From NCBI RefSeq assembly GCF_044755465.1, contig NZ_JBIVRB010000008.1, forward strand, positions 124,001 through 188,000: 64,000 bases of DNA, in the 5' to 3' direction. This stretch comes from Peterkaempfera sp044755465 (GTDB lineage Bacteria; Actinomycetota; Actinomycetes; Streptomycetales; Streptomycetaceae). The notes beneath the pieces are model-generated. The model was not told where the DNA came from and searched no databases. It saw only the letters and a list, made by a program, of their open reading frames with translations. Positions 42,848-50,920 of the stretch are shown here, in pieces; positions within the stretch are counted from its first letter, which is position 1, and each line of letters opens with the position of its first letter. Both the position numbers and the translations under genes were made by a program.

Positions 42848-43998
42848 CCGTGGTCGAACTCGACGAACGACTCGCAGCACTGCGCGGCGCCGCCGCCGAG
42901 ACCGCCGGTGAGCTGCGCGCACACGCGTCGGCGCTCGACGCGGACCCGTACGGGATGAAGCCGCACCTGGACGTGGCCGCCTTCGACCTGATCCGCCGTT
43001 GCACCACTCCGGAGCGTTTCGGCGACCCGCTGCGCATCGGCCGCTTCGGGTACGCCGCGGGGTCGTCCCTGGACACGCTGGTGTGGACGCTGGAGCTGGC
43101 CTACGGCGACGCGGGGATGGTGCTGGCCGCCCCCGGGCCGAGCCTCCCCGGAATCCTGGTCGACCAGCTCGGCGACGAGGCGCAGCAGGAGTACTTCCAC
43201 CGCGCGGTGGCCGGCGGGCCCGTCTGGACCTTCTTCGCCGTGACCGAACCGGACCGGGGCAGCGACGCCGGCGCCATGGAGAGCGCGTTGCAGCGCGAGA
43301 CCCCGGAGCTCTACCGGCTGCACGGGACGAAGAAGTACATCGGCAACGGCGCGCGCGGCGCCATCGGCGTGGTCTTCGCCCGTACCGGCAGCGGACCGCT
43401 GTCCATCCGCGCCGCGCTGGTCGAGGCCGCCGCCCCGGGCTTCCACGGGCAGGCGCTGGAGACGGTGGGCCTGCGCGGCGCGGCCCTCGGCGAGATCCGG
43501 CTCACGGGCGTCCCGGTGCCGGCGGAACGGCTGCTGGCCAGGCATCTGCCGCCCACCCGGCGGGGCCTGTGGGGGGCGGTGCGGGTGTTCAACACCGTAC
43601 GGCCCCAGGTGGCCGCGCTCGCGGTCGGCACCGGTCTGGCCTGCGCGGACCTGGTGCGTACCGAGCGCCCGAACGCGCCGGGCCTGGAAGCCGTCGCGGC
43701 CCGGCTTGAGGCGTGCCGCCACCTGGTCTACGAAGCCGGCGCCGCCCTGGACCGGGACCGTGACGACGGCCGGCTCTCCAGCGCGGCCAAGATCGCGGCG
43801 GTGGCGGCGGCTCGCGAGGCCGGCCGCTGGGCGGTGCGTTCGCTCGGCCCGGCGGCGCTGGTGGAGCACCCGTTGCTGGAGAAGTGGACCCGCGACATCT
43901 GCGCCTTCGAGTTCATGGAGGGCACCAGCGACATCCAGCGGCTGCACCTCGCGCGTTCGCTGGTGCGGGGACGGGGCCAGGGAGGCGGACGGCCATGA
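42844..43998 (+). CDS. Acyl-CoA dehydrogenase-like flavoenzyme
   Basis: The 384-residue protein has the normal domain order of acyl-CoA dehydrogenases, with TFFAVTEPDRGSDAGAM (FAD/substrate contact), KKYIGNGARGAIGVVFART, and C-terminal FEFMEGTSDIQRLHLARSL containing the Glu that usually acts as base. It would desaturate an acyl chain at the alpha,beta position, here probably one bound to the carrier protein encoded at 41013, for instance an aminobutyryl unit. GTG 42844 overlaps the upstream TGA and has AAGGAG 6 bases before it. The AcpS gene overlaps its own end. Confidence 0.85.
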   Translation: MTVVELDERLAALRGAAAETAGELRAHASALDADPYGMKPHLDVAAFDLIRRCTTPERFGDPLRIGRFGYAAGSSLDTLVWTLELAYGDAGMVLAAPGPSLPGILVDQLGDEAQQEYFHRAVAGGPVWTFFAVTEPDRGSDAGAMESALQRETPELYRLHGTKKYIGNGARGAIGVVFARTGSGPLSIRAALVEAAAPGFHGQALETVGLRGAALGEIRLTGVPVPAERLLARHLPPTRRGLWGAVRVFNTVRPQVAALAVGTGLACADLVRTERPNAPGLEAVAARLEACRHLVYEAGAALDRDRDDGRLSSAAKIAAVAAAREAGRWAVRSLGPAALVEHPLLEKWTRDICAFEFMEGTSDIQRLHLARSLVRGRGQGGGRP

Positions 43999-44438
43999 GA
44001 GTCGGTATCGACCTGCTGGAAATCGACCGGTTCGCCCGGATCGCCGCTCATCCGGGCGGGCGGCGGATCGTGTTCTCCAGCACGGAGCTCGCCCACGCCG
44101 ACACGCTCGGTGCCCCGCGCCGCAGCGAGTACCTGGCGGGCCGGTTCTGCGCCAAGGAGGCCACGGCGAAGGCGCTCGGCCGTGGGCTCGGCCAGGGGCT
44201 GAGCTGGCGGGAGATCGAAGTGCTCGCCGACGCCCACGGGGCGCCGCAGGTCCTGCTCAGCGGGGGCGCCCAGGCCGTCGCCGAGCAGGCCGGGATCGGG
44301 CGGATCGAGCTGTCGCTCAGCCACCAGGGCGGCCTGGTGGTCTGCGTGGCGATAGCCCTGCCGGCTGAGGGACCGGGACCGCAACGCACTGACGCACACG
44401 GCGCGCCCGCCGACCGGCCGGCCGGCGCGCCGTCCTGA
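43995..44438 (+). CDS. AcpS-type phosphopantetheinyl transferase
   Basis: The 147-residue protein has the two AcpS motifs: GIDLLEIDRF at the N terminus with the metal-binding Asp, and FCAKEATAKALG with the metal-binding Glu and Lys. It transfers phosphopantetheine from CoA to carrier serines and should activate the operon's own carrier. Its place inside the cluster suggests a dedicated enzyme distinct from the housekeeping AcpS. ATG 43995 overlaps the dehydrogenase stop (ATGA). The last 20 residues are a disordered Pro/Ala-rich tail. Confidence 0.92.
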   Translation: MRVGIDLLEIDRFARIAAHPGGRRIVFSSTELAHADTLGAPRRSEYLAGRFCAKEATAKALGRGLGQGLSWREIEVLADAHGAPQVLLSGGAQAVAEQAGIGRIELSLSHQGGLVVCVAIALPAEGPGPQRTDAHGAPADRPAGAPS

Positions 44439-44455
44439 CTCCGAGGAATGGACCG

Positions 44456-45517
44456 ATGGACCTCAGCCTCTTCTTCTTCGCCGACACCGCCACCAACGGG
44501 GACCGGTACCAGCTGCTGCTGGAGAGCGCGCGCTTCGCCGACGTCCACGGCTTCCGCGCCGTGTGGACTCCGGAGCGGCACTTCCACAGCTTCGGCGGGC
44601 AGTACCCGAACCCCTCGCTGACCGGCGCCGCGCTGGCCACGGTGACCGAGCGGGTGGCGATCCGGGCCGGCAGTGTGGTGGCCCCGCTGCACCATCCGAT
44701 CCGCATCGCGGAGGAGTGGTCCGTCGTCGACAACCTCTCCGGCGGCCGCGCGGGGATCTCCTTCGCCTCCGGCTGGCACGCCGGGGACTTCGTGCTCCAG
44801 CCGGAGAACTTCAAGGACCGCAAGAACATCATGGTCGAGACGGCCAGGACGGTGCAGCGGCTCTGGCAGGGCGAGGCGGTCGAATTCGACGACGCGGAGG
44901 GCGAGCGGCGCACCGTCCGGCTCTTCCCGCGCCCGATCCAGTCGGAGCTGCCGGTGTGGATCACGGCCGCCGGCTCTCCCCAGACCTTCCGGATCGCGGG
45001 ACGGCTGGGCGCGGGCGTGCTGACCCATCAGCTCGGCCAGGACCACGACGCGCTGGAGCGCAACATCGCCACCTACCGGGAGGCGCTGGTCGACGAGCAC
45101 AGCGACCGGGCCCGGGGCCACGTCGTGCTGATGCTGCACACCATGCTCGGCGAGGACCGGGAGCGGGTGCGCGAGCTGGTCCGCCACCCGCTCACCGAGT
45201 ATCTGCGCAGCTCGATGGATCTGATCGCGGCGGACCCGGCCGCCCCGGGGCCGGACGGCTTCGACCTCAACCGGATTCCGGCCCGGGACAAGGAGTTCAT
45301 GCTCTCCCGGTCCTTCGACCGCCTCTTCACCGGCGCCGGCCTGTTCGGCACGGTCGAGGACGGCGTCCGGGTGGTCCGCAGGCTCGCCGCGATGGGTGTG
45401 GACGAGATCGCGTGCCTCATCGACTTCGGCGTGGAGCAGCAGGAGGTGCTGCGCTCCCTCCGGTACCTCGACGCCCTGCGCGCCCGGGTGGCCGACCCGG
45501 ACGGCGCGGCGGACTGA
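44456..45517 (+). CDS. LLM-class monooxygenase of the natural-product (BtrO/MupA-like) group
   Basis: The 353-residue luciferase-fold protein has the typical start DLSLFFFADTATNGDRYQLL then RAVWTPERHFHSFGGQYPNP, and a VVDNLSGGRAGISFASGWH core, the signature of the monooxygenase subgroup found in secondary metabolism. BtrO of butirosin, in this subgroup, hydroxylates carrier-bound gamma-glutamyl-GABA at carbon 2 with FMNH2 from a reductase. The gene sits downstream of the BtrJ/K/I-like genes here, so the same type of hydroxylation is likely. Reduced flavin may come from the reductase at 7525-8031. ATG 44456 follows AGGAA. Confidence 0.85.
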   Translation: MDLSLFFFADTATNGDRYQLLLESARFADVHGFRAVWTPERHFHSFGGQYPNPSLTGAALATVTERVAIRAGSVVAPLHHPIRIAEEWSVVDNLSGGRAGISFASGWHAGDFVLQPENFKDRKNIMVETARTVQRLWQGEAVEFDDAEGERRTVRLFPRPIQSELPVWITAAGSPQTFRIAGRLGAGVLTHQLGQDHDALERNIATYREALVDEHSDRARGHVVLMLHTMLGEDRERVRELVRHPLTEYLRSSMDLIAADPAAPGPDGFDLNRIPARDKEFMLSRSFDRLFTGAGLFGTVEDGVRVVRRLAAMGVDEIACLIDFGVEQQEVLRSLRYLDALRARVADPDGAAD

Positions 45518-45564
45518 GTCCGGCGGATCGCGCCCGGAGCCGGACCCACGAGAGGAAGGCGAAC

Positions 45565-45684
45565 GTGTCCGCCACATCGACCTCAGCGCTCACCGCGCAC
45601 CGGCCGGCGCCGGGTGCGCACGCCGCCGCGGTCCGCCGCGCGCTTGCGCTGCCCGCCGTCCCGCACCGCGCGGTGCGGGTGTGA
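45565..45684 (+). CDS. 39-residue peptide gene with a strong ribosome site
   Basis: GTG 45565 is preceded by AGAGGAAGG at good spacing and opens a 39-codon frame that ends by overlapping the GTG of the next C-domain gene (GTGA). The peptide starts MSATSTSALTAHRPAPG, is rich in Ala, Arg and Pro, and has no Cys, membrane span or signal sequence. It could simply be a translational coupling leader for the C protein; a carrier, docking or precursor role is also possible. I do not recognise it. Confidence 0.5.
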   Translation: MSATSTSALTAHRPAPGAHAAAVRRALALPAVPHRAVRV

Positions 45685-47054
45685 GCGGCATCGAGCAGGC
45701 AGCCGCTCGGGCGGCGGCGCAGCCCGAGCGGTCCGGGCCGCTGACCTGGGTCCAGCAGGAGTGGCTGCCCGCGCAGCCCGACGCCCGGGGCGCCTCGTAC
45801 GAGGACAACATGTTCCGGGAGCTGGAGCTCGCCCCGCTGGGGTTCGAACCGGTACGCCGCGCGGTGCGCGCGGTCCTCGCCCGCCACGAGATCCTGCGCA
45901 GCCGCGTCGTGGGCCTGGGTTCCGACGCCTGCCAGGTCGTGGACCCGGTCGATCCCGGGTACGACCGGGTGCTGGAGCCCGTGGCCCTCGACGGGTGGGA
46001 GGAGGCCGTGTCGGCGGCGCGGCTGACGTCCTTCCGCCTCTCCCTGGAGTGGCCGCTCAGGCTGCTGGCGGGCACGGAGGCCGGGAAGGTCTCGCGGATC
46101 GCCATGGTGGTCGACCACTGGGCTGCCGACGGGCTGGGCATCCTCGCCCTCTTCGACGACCTCACCGGAGCGCTCGACGCGGAGGCGCGGGGCACCGAGT
46201 GGACACCTGCGGGTCCGGTGGAGCAGCCGATCGACCTGGCCCGCTGGGAGTCGGCCACTCCGGCGGGGGCGGAGTACCTGGAGCGGGCGGTGGCGTACTG
46301 GCGGCGGCAGTACGAGCGCCTGGTGCGGGGCCTCGGGGACTACCGGCCCGCAGCCCCGGACGAGGCGGCGCGCGGCGACGCCCCGCTGCTCTTCCCGGGC
46401 TGCACGATGAGCTCCGTCCGGCTCGCGGAGGCCGCGGCGACGGTCGCCGACCGGCTGCGGGTGCCGGTCGCCGCCGTCTACCTCGCCGCCTTCAGCGCCG
46501 CGATCGGCGCCGCCGAGCGGGTCGGCGCCGTGGGCACCTTCATGCTGGCGGCCAACCGGCTCACGCCGGCGGCCCTGCGCTCGGTCCGCAATGCCGTCAC
46601 CCCCGTGCCGGTGGTCCTGGCCGTGTCACCGCCGGGAGGTTTCGACGAGACGGTGGCGAGCGCCGCAGCCCAGCAGATGCAGGCCCTCCGGTACGCCAAC
46701 GCCGAGTTCCGCCTGACCGAGGGCGTCGCGGGCGAAGTCCTCGGTGACCTGCGGCGCACCAGTGTGAGCAGTGCGATGTTCAACTTCATGCCGGAGAGCG
46801 CGCTGCGGGGCGACCGGCTGCCGGCGATCGTGACCGAGGCCCCGCTCGATGTCGTGGAGCCGATGCCCGTCCGGGCGGCCGCCGCCGATCGGATGTTCAT
46901 GATCATCATGCAGCGGGACCGGGTGATCATGACCATGCGCTGGCGCGAGGACACCACCTGGCAGCGGTTCGCCGAGCCGATGCTCCGACACCTCGCCGAC
47001 CTCATCCTGTACCAGGCCGCGCCGGGTTCCAGGCCACCCGAGTTCGGCGGCTGA
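45681..47054 (+). CDS. Free-standing condensation-like protein (DHxxxDG variant)
   Basis: The 457-residue protein has the two-lobed condensation fold: GPLTWVQQEWLP at the start, a DHWAADG motif at 145-151 (the first His is Asp, the catalytic second His and the Asp are kept), and GAVGTFMLAANRLTP in the second lobe. That region resembles LVAQLMSSNRFTP of the C protein at 9288-10526, so the two may be related paralogues. It should form an amide or ester bond in trans. GTG 45681 overlaps the 39-codon gene. It ends the large operon before a hairpin. Confidence 0.8.
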   Translation: MSGIEQAAARAAAQPERSGPLTWVQQEWLPAQPDARGASYEDNMFRELELAPLGFEPVRRAVRAVLARHEILRSRVVGLGSDACQVVDPVDPGYDRVLEPVALDGWEEAVSAARLTSFRLSLEWPLRLLAGTEAGKVSRIAMVVDHWAADGLGILALFDDLTGALDAEARGTEWTPAGPVEQPIDLARWESATPAGAEYLERAVAYWRRQYERLVRGLGDYRPAAPDEAARGDAPLLFPGCTMSSVRLAEAAATVADRLRVPVAAVYLAAFSAAIGAAERVGAVGTFMLAANRLTPAALRSVRNAVTPVPVVLAVSPPGGFDETVASAAAQQMQALRYANAEFRLTEGVAGEVLGDLRRTSVSSAMFNFMPESALRGDRLPAIVTEAPLDVVEPMPVRAAAADRMFMIIMQRDRVIMTMRWREDTTWQRFAEPMLRHLADLILYQAAPGSRPPEFGG

Positions 47055-47071
47055 GCTGAGGACGCCCGGCC

Positions 47072-47120
47072 CCCACCCGGACCGCCCCCGGACCGGCCGG
47101 GGCGCGCCCGGCCGGGTGGG
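47072..47120. terminator. Compound hairpin at the right end of the cluster
   Basis: CCCACCCGG (47072-47080) pairs with CCGGGTGGG (47112-47120), and an inner CGCCCC/GGGGCG stem adds to it. It begins 18 bases after the last cluster gene. Confidence 0.55.
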
Positions 47121-47193
47121 CGGGTGCGTAACGGCGGGGACGCCGGGCAGGAGGTCGGGCGACGCCGACAGCCGACCCGGAGACAGGTGCGAG

Positions 47194-48399
47194 GTGCCCG
47201 CAGTCCCCGATTCCGTGATCGACATCGCCCGGCGGCACAACCAACCGGTCGTCGTGCAGACGCTCCGCTCCACCGTGGGCGCGGTCCTCGCCTACCTGGT
47301 CGCCCTCCAGCTGACCAACGACCCGGTGCCGCTGCTCGCGCCGCTGACCGCGCTGCTGGTCGTCCAGGTCACCCTGTACGCGACGCTGACCACCGGCGCG
47401 CGGCGGGTGGTCAGCGTGGTGGCGGGCGTGCTGGTCGCGGTGGGCTTCAGCGAACTGGTGGGGCTGAGCTGGTGGAGCCTGGGGCTGCTGATCCTCTTCG
47501 CGCTGGTGCTGGGGCGGCTGCTGCGGGTCGAGGAGTCGGTCAACGAGGTCGCGATCAGCGGCATGCTGGTGCTCGGCGTCGCCCATGTCAGCCAGACCGC
47601 GCTGTCGCGGGTGGTGGAGACGGTGATCGGCGCCGCCGTCGGCATGCTGCTCAACCTGGTGCTGGCCCCGCCGGTGTACGTACAGCCCGCCAGCGAGGCC
47701 ATCGAGACGCTGGCCGGCCGGATGCGCGGGCTGCTGCTGGAGATCGGCAGCGGTACCGGCCAGGTGTCCCGGCAGGAGTCGGTCGAGTGGCTGTACCAGG
47801 CCCGCCGGCTGGACCAGGACATCGCCTGGGTGGACGTCGAGCTGACCCGGGCCGAGGAGAGCCTGCGGCTCAATCCGCGCGTCCGGCAGGGGGAGCTGGC
47901 CCGGCTGGTGCTGCGCAGCGGTCTGGACACCCTGGAGATCTGCGCGGTGGTGCTGCGTACGCTGTGCCGCTCGCTGGCCGATCTGGCGGCCGAGCGGAGC
48001 GACGAGCCGGTCTACCCCGACCGGACGGCCGCGCCGCTGCGGGACCTGATGTGGCATCTGGCCCGCGCGGTGGACTGCTTCGGCCGGCTGATCACGGCCC
48101 AGGTGTCGGCCAGCGCGGAGCGGGCCGAGCAGGACCTCGCCCAGGCCCTGCTGGACGGGCGGGCCACCCGGCAGCGGATCGCCGGGCTGCTGGTGGGCGA
48201 GATGGAGCGGCATCCGGAGCGCTGGCAGTTGCAGGGTGCGCTGCTGGCCAACATCGACCGGCTGCTGGACGAGCTGGACGTGGAGCGGCGGTCCCAGATG
48301 CTGGCCGAGGCGACCGAGCGCTACCAGCAGCGCCGCAGGCCGCAGGACGCCCGCGCGCTGGTCGACCGGGCCCGGGACGCGCTGCGGCGCAGCCGGTAG
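47194..48399 (+). CDS. FUSC / aromatic acid exporter-like membrane protein
   Basis: The 401-residue protein has about six membrane spans in the first 170 residues (TLRSTVGAVLAYLVALQL, LLAPLTALLVVQVTLYATL, VVSVVAGVLVAVGFSELVGL) followed by a long soluble helical domain, the layout of the FUSC/ArAE family. Its substrate is unknown. GTG 47194 is chosen because it lies just before the conserved region; the frame could start earlier at 47116, but that leader is low-complexity. It comes after the terminator of the cluster, so it is probably not part of it. Confidence 0.75.
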   Translation: MPAVPDSVIDIARRHNQPVVVQTLRSTVGAVLAYLVALQLTNDPVPLLAPLTALLVVQVTLYATLTTGARRVVSVVAGVLVAVGFSELVGLSWWSLGLLILFALVLGRLLRVEESVNEVAISGMLVLGVAHVSQTALSRVVETVIGAAVGMLLNLVLAPPVYVQPASEAIETLAGRMRGLLLEIGSGTGQVSRQESVEWLYQARRLDQDIAWVDVELTRAEESLRLNPRVRQGELARLVLRSGLDTLEICAVVLRTLCRSLADLAAERSDEPVYPDRTAAPLRDLMWHLARAVDCFGRLITAQVSASAERAEQDLAQALLDGRATRQRIAGLLVGEMERHPERWQLQGALLANIDRLLDELDVERRSQMLAEATERYQQRRRPQDARALVDRARDALRRSR

Positions 48400-48420
48400 C
48401 CGGCCGGGGCCCGGGGCGGC

Positions 48421-49299
48421 TCAGGGGGCGGCGGGGACCAGGACGACCGGGCAGTGGGCATGGTGCAACAGGGCATGCGCCACGGTGCCCGGCCGCAGGC
48501 CGGGGTGGCTGCGGGTCGGGGCGGAGGTGCCCACCACCAGCAGGGCGGCGTGGGCGGACGCCTCGACCAGGGCGGCGGCGGCCGCGCCGTCGACCAGGTC
48601 GGTCACGATCCGGCCGGGCGGGAAGTCGGCGCGGGCCGCCCGTACCGTGCCTTCCAGCAGCCGGGCGTGCTGCCGGTGCTCCTCGTCCAGGCTGTCGACC
48701 AGCGGTACGGCCTGGCCGACGCCGGAGATCGCCGACCAGGCGTGCAGGGCGCGGACCGGGGCGTCCCGGCGGGCGGCGGCGTCGAACGCGAACCGGACGG
48801 CCGGGGCGTCGTCCTCGTCGCGTACGCCGACCAGCACGCTCAGGCCCTGGGCGGCCGACGGCGGGGCGTGCACCACGACCACCGGGCCGTGGGCGTGGGC
48901 GGCGACCCGCAGGCTGACCGAGCCCAGCAGCAGCGAGGCGAAGCCGCCCTTCCCCCGGGAGCCGACCACCACCAGGGCGTGCCGCCCAGCCGCGTCCAGG
49001 ATCGCCGGCGCGGGCTCCGCCGCGACGACCCTGGCGGTCGTCTCCAGGCCGGGGTGCGCCGCCGCGACCTGCGCCGCCGCCTCGGCCAGCAGGTCGTGGC
49101 CGGCCTGGAGGATCAGGTCGGTGACGCCGGCCGCCGCCCGTTTGGAGAGGGTGGCCGTCCCGGTGTCCACGGCGTGCACCAGCCGCAGCGGGCAGCCGCG
49201 CCGCTCGGCCTCGGCGGCGGCCCACTCCAGGGCGGGGCCGGACTGCGGCAGGGCGTCGACACCGGCCACGACCTCGGTCACCTGGGGGCTGCTCTCCAT
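48421..49299 (-). CDS. Universal stress protein, two UspA domains
   Basis: The 292-residue protein has two UspA domains, about 1-145 and 155-292. The second ends with the ATP-binding pattern LLVVGTSAPTRSHPGLRPGT then VAHALLHHAHCPVVLVP, and the first has VVVGSRGKGGFASLLLGSVS. Tandem Usp proteins of this kind are common in streptomycetes and bind ATP under stress. It converges on the FUSC gene with a 21-base gap. Confidence 0.93.
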   Translation of the reverse strand: MESSPQVTEVVAGVDALPQSGPALEWAAAEAERRGCPLRLVHAVDTGTATLSKRAAAGVTDLILQAGHDLLAEAAAQVAAAHPGLETTARVVAAEPAPAILDAAGRHALVVVGSRGKGGFASLLLGSVSLRVAAHAHGPVVVVHAPPSAAQGLSVLVGVRDEDDAPAVRFAFDAAARRDAPVRALHAWSAISGVGQAVPLVDSLDEEHRQHARLLEGTVRAARADFPPGRIVTDLVDGAAAAALVEASAHAALLVVGTSAPTRSHPGLRPGTVAHALLHHAHCPVVLVPAAP

Positions 49300-49415
49300 C
49301 GCGGGCTCCTCGCCGGGGTGCCCGGCCGTCGGGACTCCGGCCCTCAGGATGCCCCGGGAAGGCGCCCGGCGGCGGCCCGGCCCACCCGCAGGGGTGACGG
49401 GGTGGCGCGGGCGGG

Positions 49416-49910
49416 TCAGGCGGAGGCGAGTTCCGCCGGGGCGAGCGGCTTGCCCAGGCAGATGCTCGTCGGCTCGTCCCGGTAGAGCCCGAACTTCTCG
49501 ACCGCCGTGTATCCCTCGGAGCCGTACAGGCCGATGGCCTCCGGCTGTTCGGCGCCGGTCTCCAGGACGACCCGGGTGCGGCCGGCCCGGCCGGCCGTCA
49601 GCTCCAGGTGGCGGAGCATGGCTCGGGCCAGACCGCGGCCGCGCGCGGCGGGGCTCACGTACATCCGCTTGAGTTCGGCGTCGCCGGCCCGCAGCCCGTA
49701 GCCGTCGTCCTCCCTGGCCCGCCAGCCGCCGCAGGCGACCGGTTCGCCGGCCAGGTAGCCGACCGCGAACAGGCCCGAGGGGGCGTCGAACTGCCGGGGG
49801 TCGATCGGGGTCAGGTCGACGTCCCCGTACCGGACGACGTACTCCTGCTGGACCTCGGCGATCAGCCGGGCGGCGTCGGGGTGGGCGTAGCCCACGGTGC
49901 GTATCTCCAC
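49416..49910 (-). CDS. GNAT-family N-acetyltransferase
   Basis: The 164-residue protein has the GNAT fold, with the acetyl-CoA binding stretch LKRMYVSPAARGRGLARAML (Q/R-x-x-G-x-G/A form) and the following helix and strand RVVLETGAEQPEAIGLYGSE then GYTAVEKFG. The acceptor is unknown. It stands apart from the cluster, next to stress and ankyrin genes. Confidence 0.9.
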   Translation of the reverse strand: MEIRTVGYAHPDAARLIAEVQQEYVVRYGDVDLTPIDPRQFDAPSGLFAVGYLAGEPVACGGWRAREDDGYGLRAGDAELKRMYVSPAARGRGLARAMLRHLELTAGRAGRTRVVLETGAEQPEAIGLYGSEGYTAVEKFGLYRDEPTSICLGKPLAPAELASA

Positions 49911-49944
49911 GGCCGACCAGCGTACCCGGCCGGAAAACGCCTGC

Positions 49945-50415
49945 TCAGGGCTGGTCGGACCGGGGGCCGTCCAGCAGCGCCAGCAGGTCGTCCTTGCCGA
50001 ACATCCGGGCGGCGTCGCGGGCGGAGGGCTGCCCGGCGCCGGGGTCGGCGCCGCCGTCGACCAGGGCGCGCACCACCTCGTCCTCGCCCTTGAAGACGGC
50101 CCCGGCCAGCGGGGTCTGGCCCCGGTCGTTGGGCTGGTCGGGGTCGGCGCCGTGGGCCAGCAGGGCGCGGACGGCGGCGGGGTGGCCGTGGTAGGCGGCG
50201 AGCATCACCAGGGTGTCGCCCCGGTCGTTGCAGAGGTTCGCCGGGGCGCCGGCGGCCAGGTAGCCGGTGAGCGCGGCGGTGTCGCCGGTCCGGGCGGCGG
50301 TGAAGATCCGGCCGGCCAGTTCGACGACCTCCGGGTCGGGGGTCTGCCCGGCGGGGGGCTGTCCCGCGGGGGTGTGCTCGGCGGGGGTGTGCTCGGCCGG
50401 GGTCTGGTCAGTCAT
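49945..50415 (-). CDS. Ankyrin-repeat protein
   Basis: The 156-residue protein has about three ankyrin repeats: GDTLVMLAAYHGHPAAVRAL, then GQTPLAGAVFKGEDEVVRAL, then a partial SARDAARMFGKDDLLALL. The N-terminal 20 residues are a T-P-A-E-H/G-Q repeat. Ankyrin repeats bind other proteins; the partner is unknown. It is probably cytosolic. Confidence 0.92.
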   Translation of the reverse strand: MTDQTPAEHTPAEHTPAGQPPAGQTPDPEVVELAGRIFTAARTGDTAALTGYLAAGAPANLCNDRGDTLVMLAAYHGHPAAVRALLAHGADPDQPNDRGQTPLAGAVFKGEDEVVRALVDGGADPGAGQPSARDAARMFGKDDLLALLDGPRSDQP

Positions 50416-50607
50416 GGTGGTCCTTCCGGGGTGTGGGCGTCCATCCGGCGGCGGGCCGGTTGGACGCGATACGGGCGGCCATTGCGGTGACCTGGGGGAA
50501 ATCCACCCATTTGCCGCTTTCGTCAGCTATTACTTTTTGTCACTATGAGGAGACATTCTGTAGCCCCCTTGCGGAATGCTGTCCCCCCTCTCTGAGGAGC
50601 ACTCCCC

Positions 50608-50802
50608 ATGATCCTCTCCTTCTCCGGCGTCATCTTCCTCGGCGTGATCGTCTTCCTCCTCTCGCGCAAGTGCGGGCTCAAGCTCGCGCACGCCACCGTC
50701 TGCGCGCTCTTCGGGTTCTATCTCTCGAGCACCGCCATCGCCCCCAGCATCCACGCCGGCAGCCAGAGCCTGGCCGGGCTGCTCGGCGGACTCAAGTTCT
50801 GA
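50608..50802 (+). CDS. Small conserved membrane protein before an FtsK-like gene
   Basis: The 64-residue protein has an N-terminal membrane span (ILSFSGVIFLGVIVFLLS), a short basic stretch and a second hydrophobic segment (TVCALFGFYLSSTAIAP). Its spacer is unusually A+T-rich around 50500-50560, and TGAGGAG precedes ATG 50608. It sits 118 bases before the FtsK-like gene, in the manner of the small transfer-associated membrane proteins of streptomycetes; its function is unknown. Confidence 0.75.
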   Translation: MILSFSGVIFLGVIVFLLSRKCGLKLAHATVCALFGFYLSSTAIAPSIHAGSQSLAGLLGGLKF

Positions 50803-50920
50803 CCGGAGCCACGGCTTCCCGTAGGCCCGGGGCGCGGACCCACCGCCCCGGGCCTCGTTCCGTCCCGTGACCCGTCCGCCGCACGCCGCCGTACGCCGCC
50901 GTACCGCTCGGGGAGAGCCG

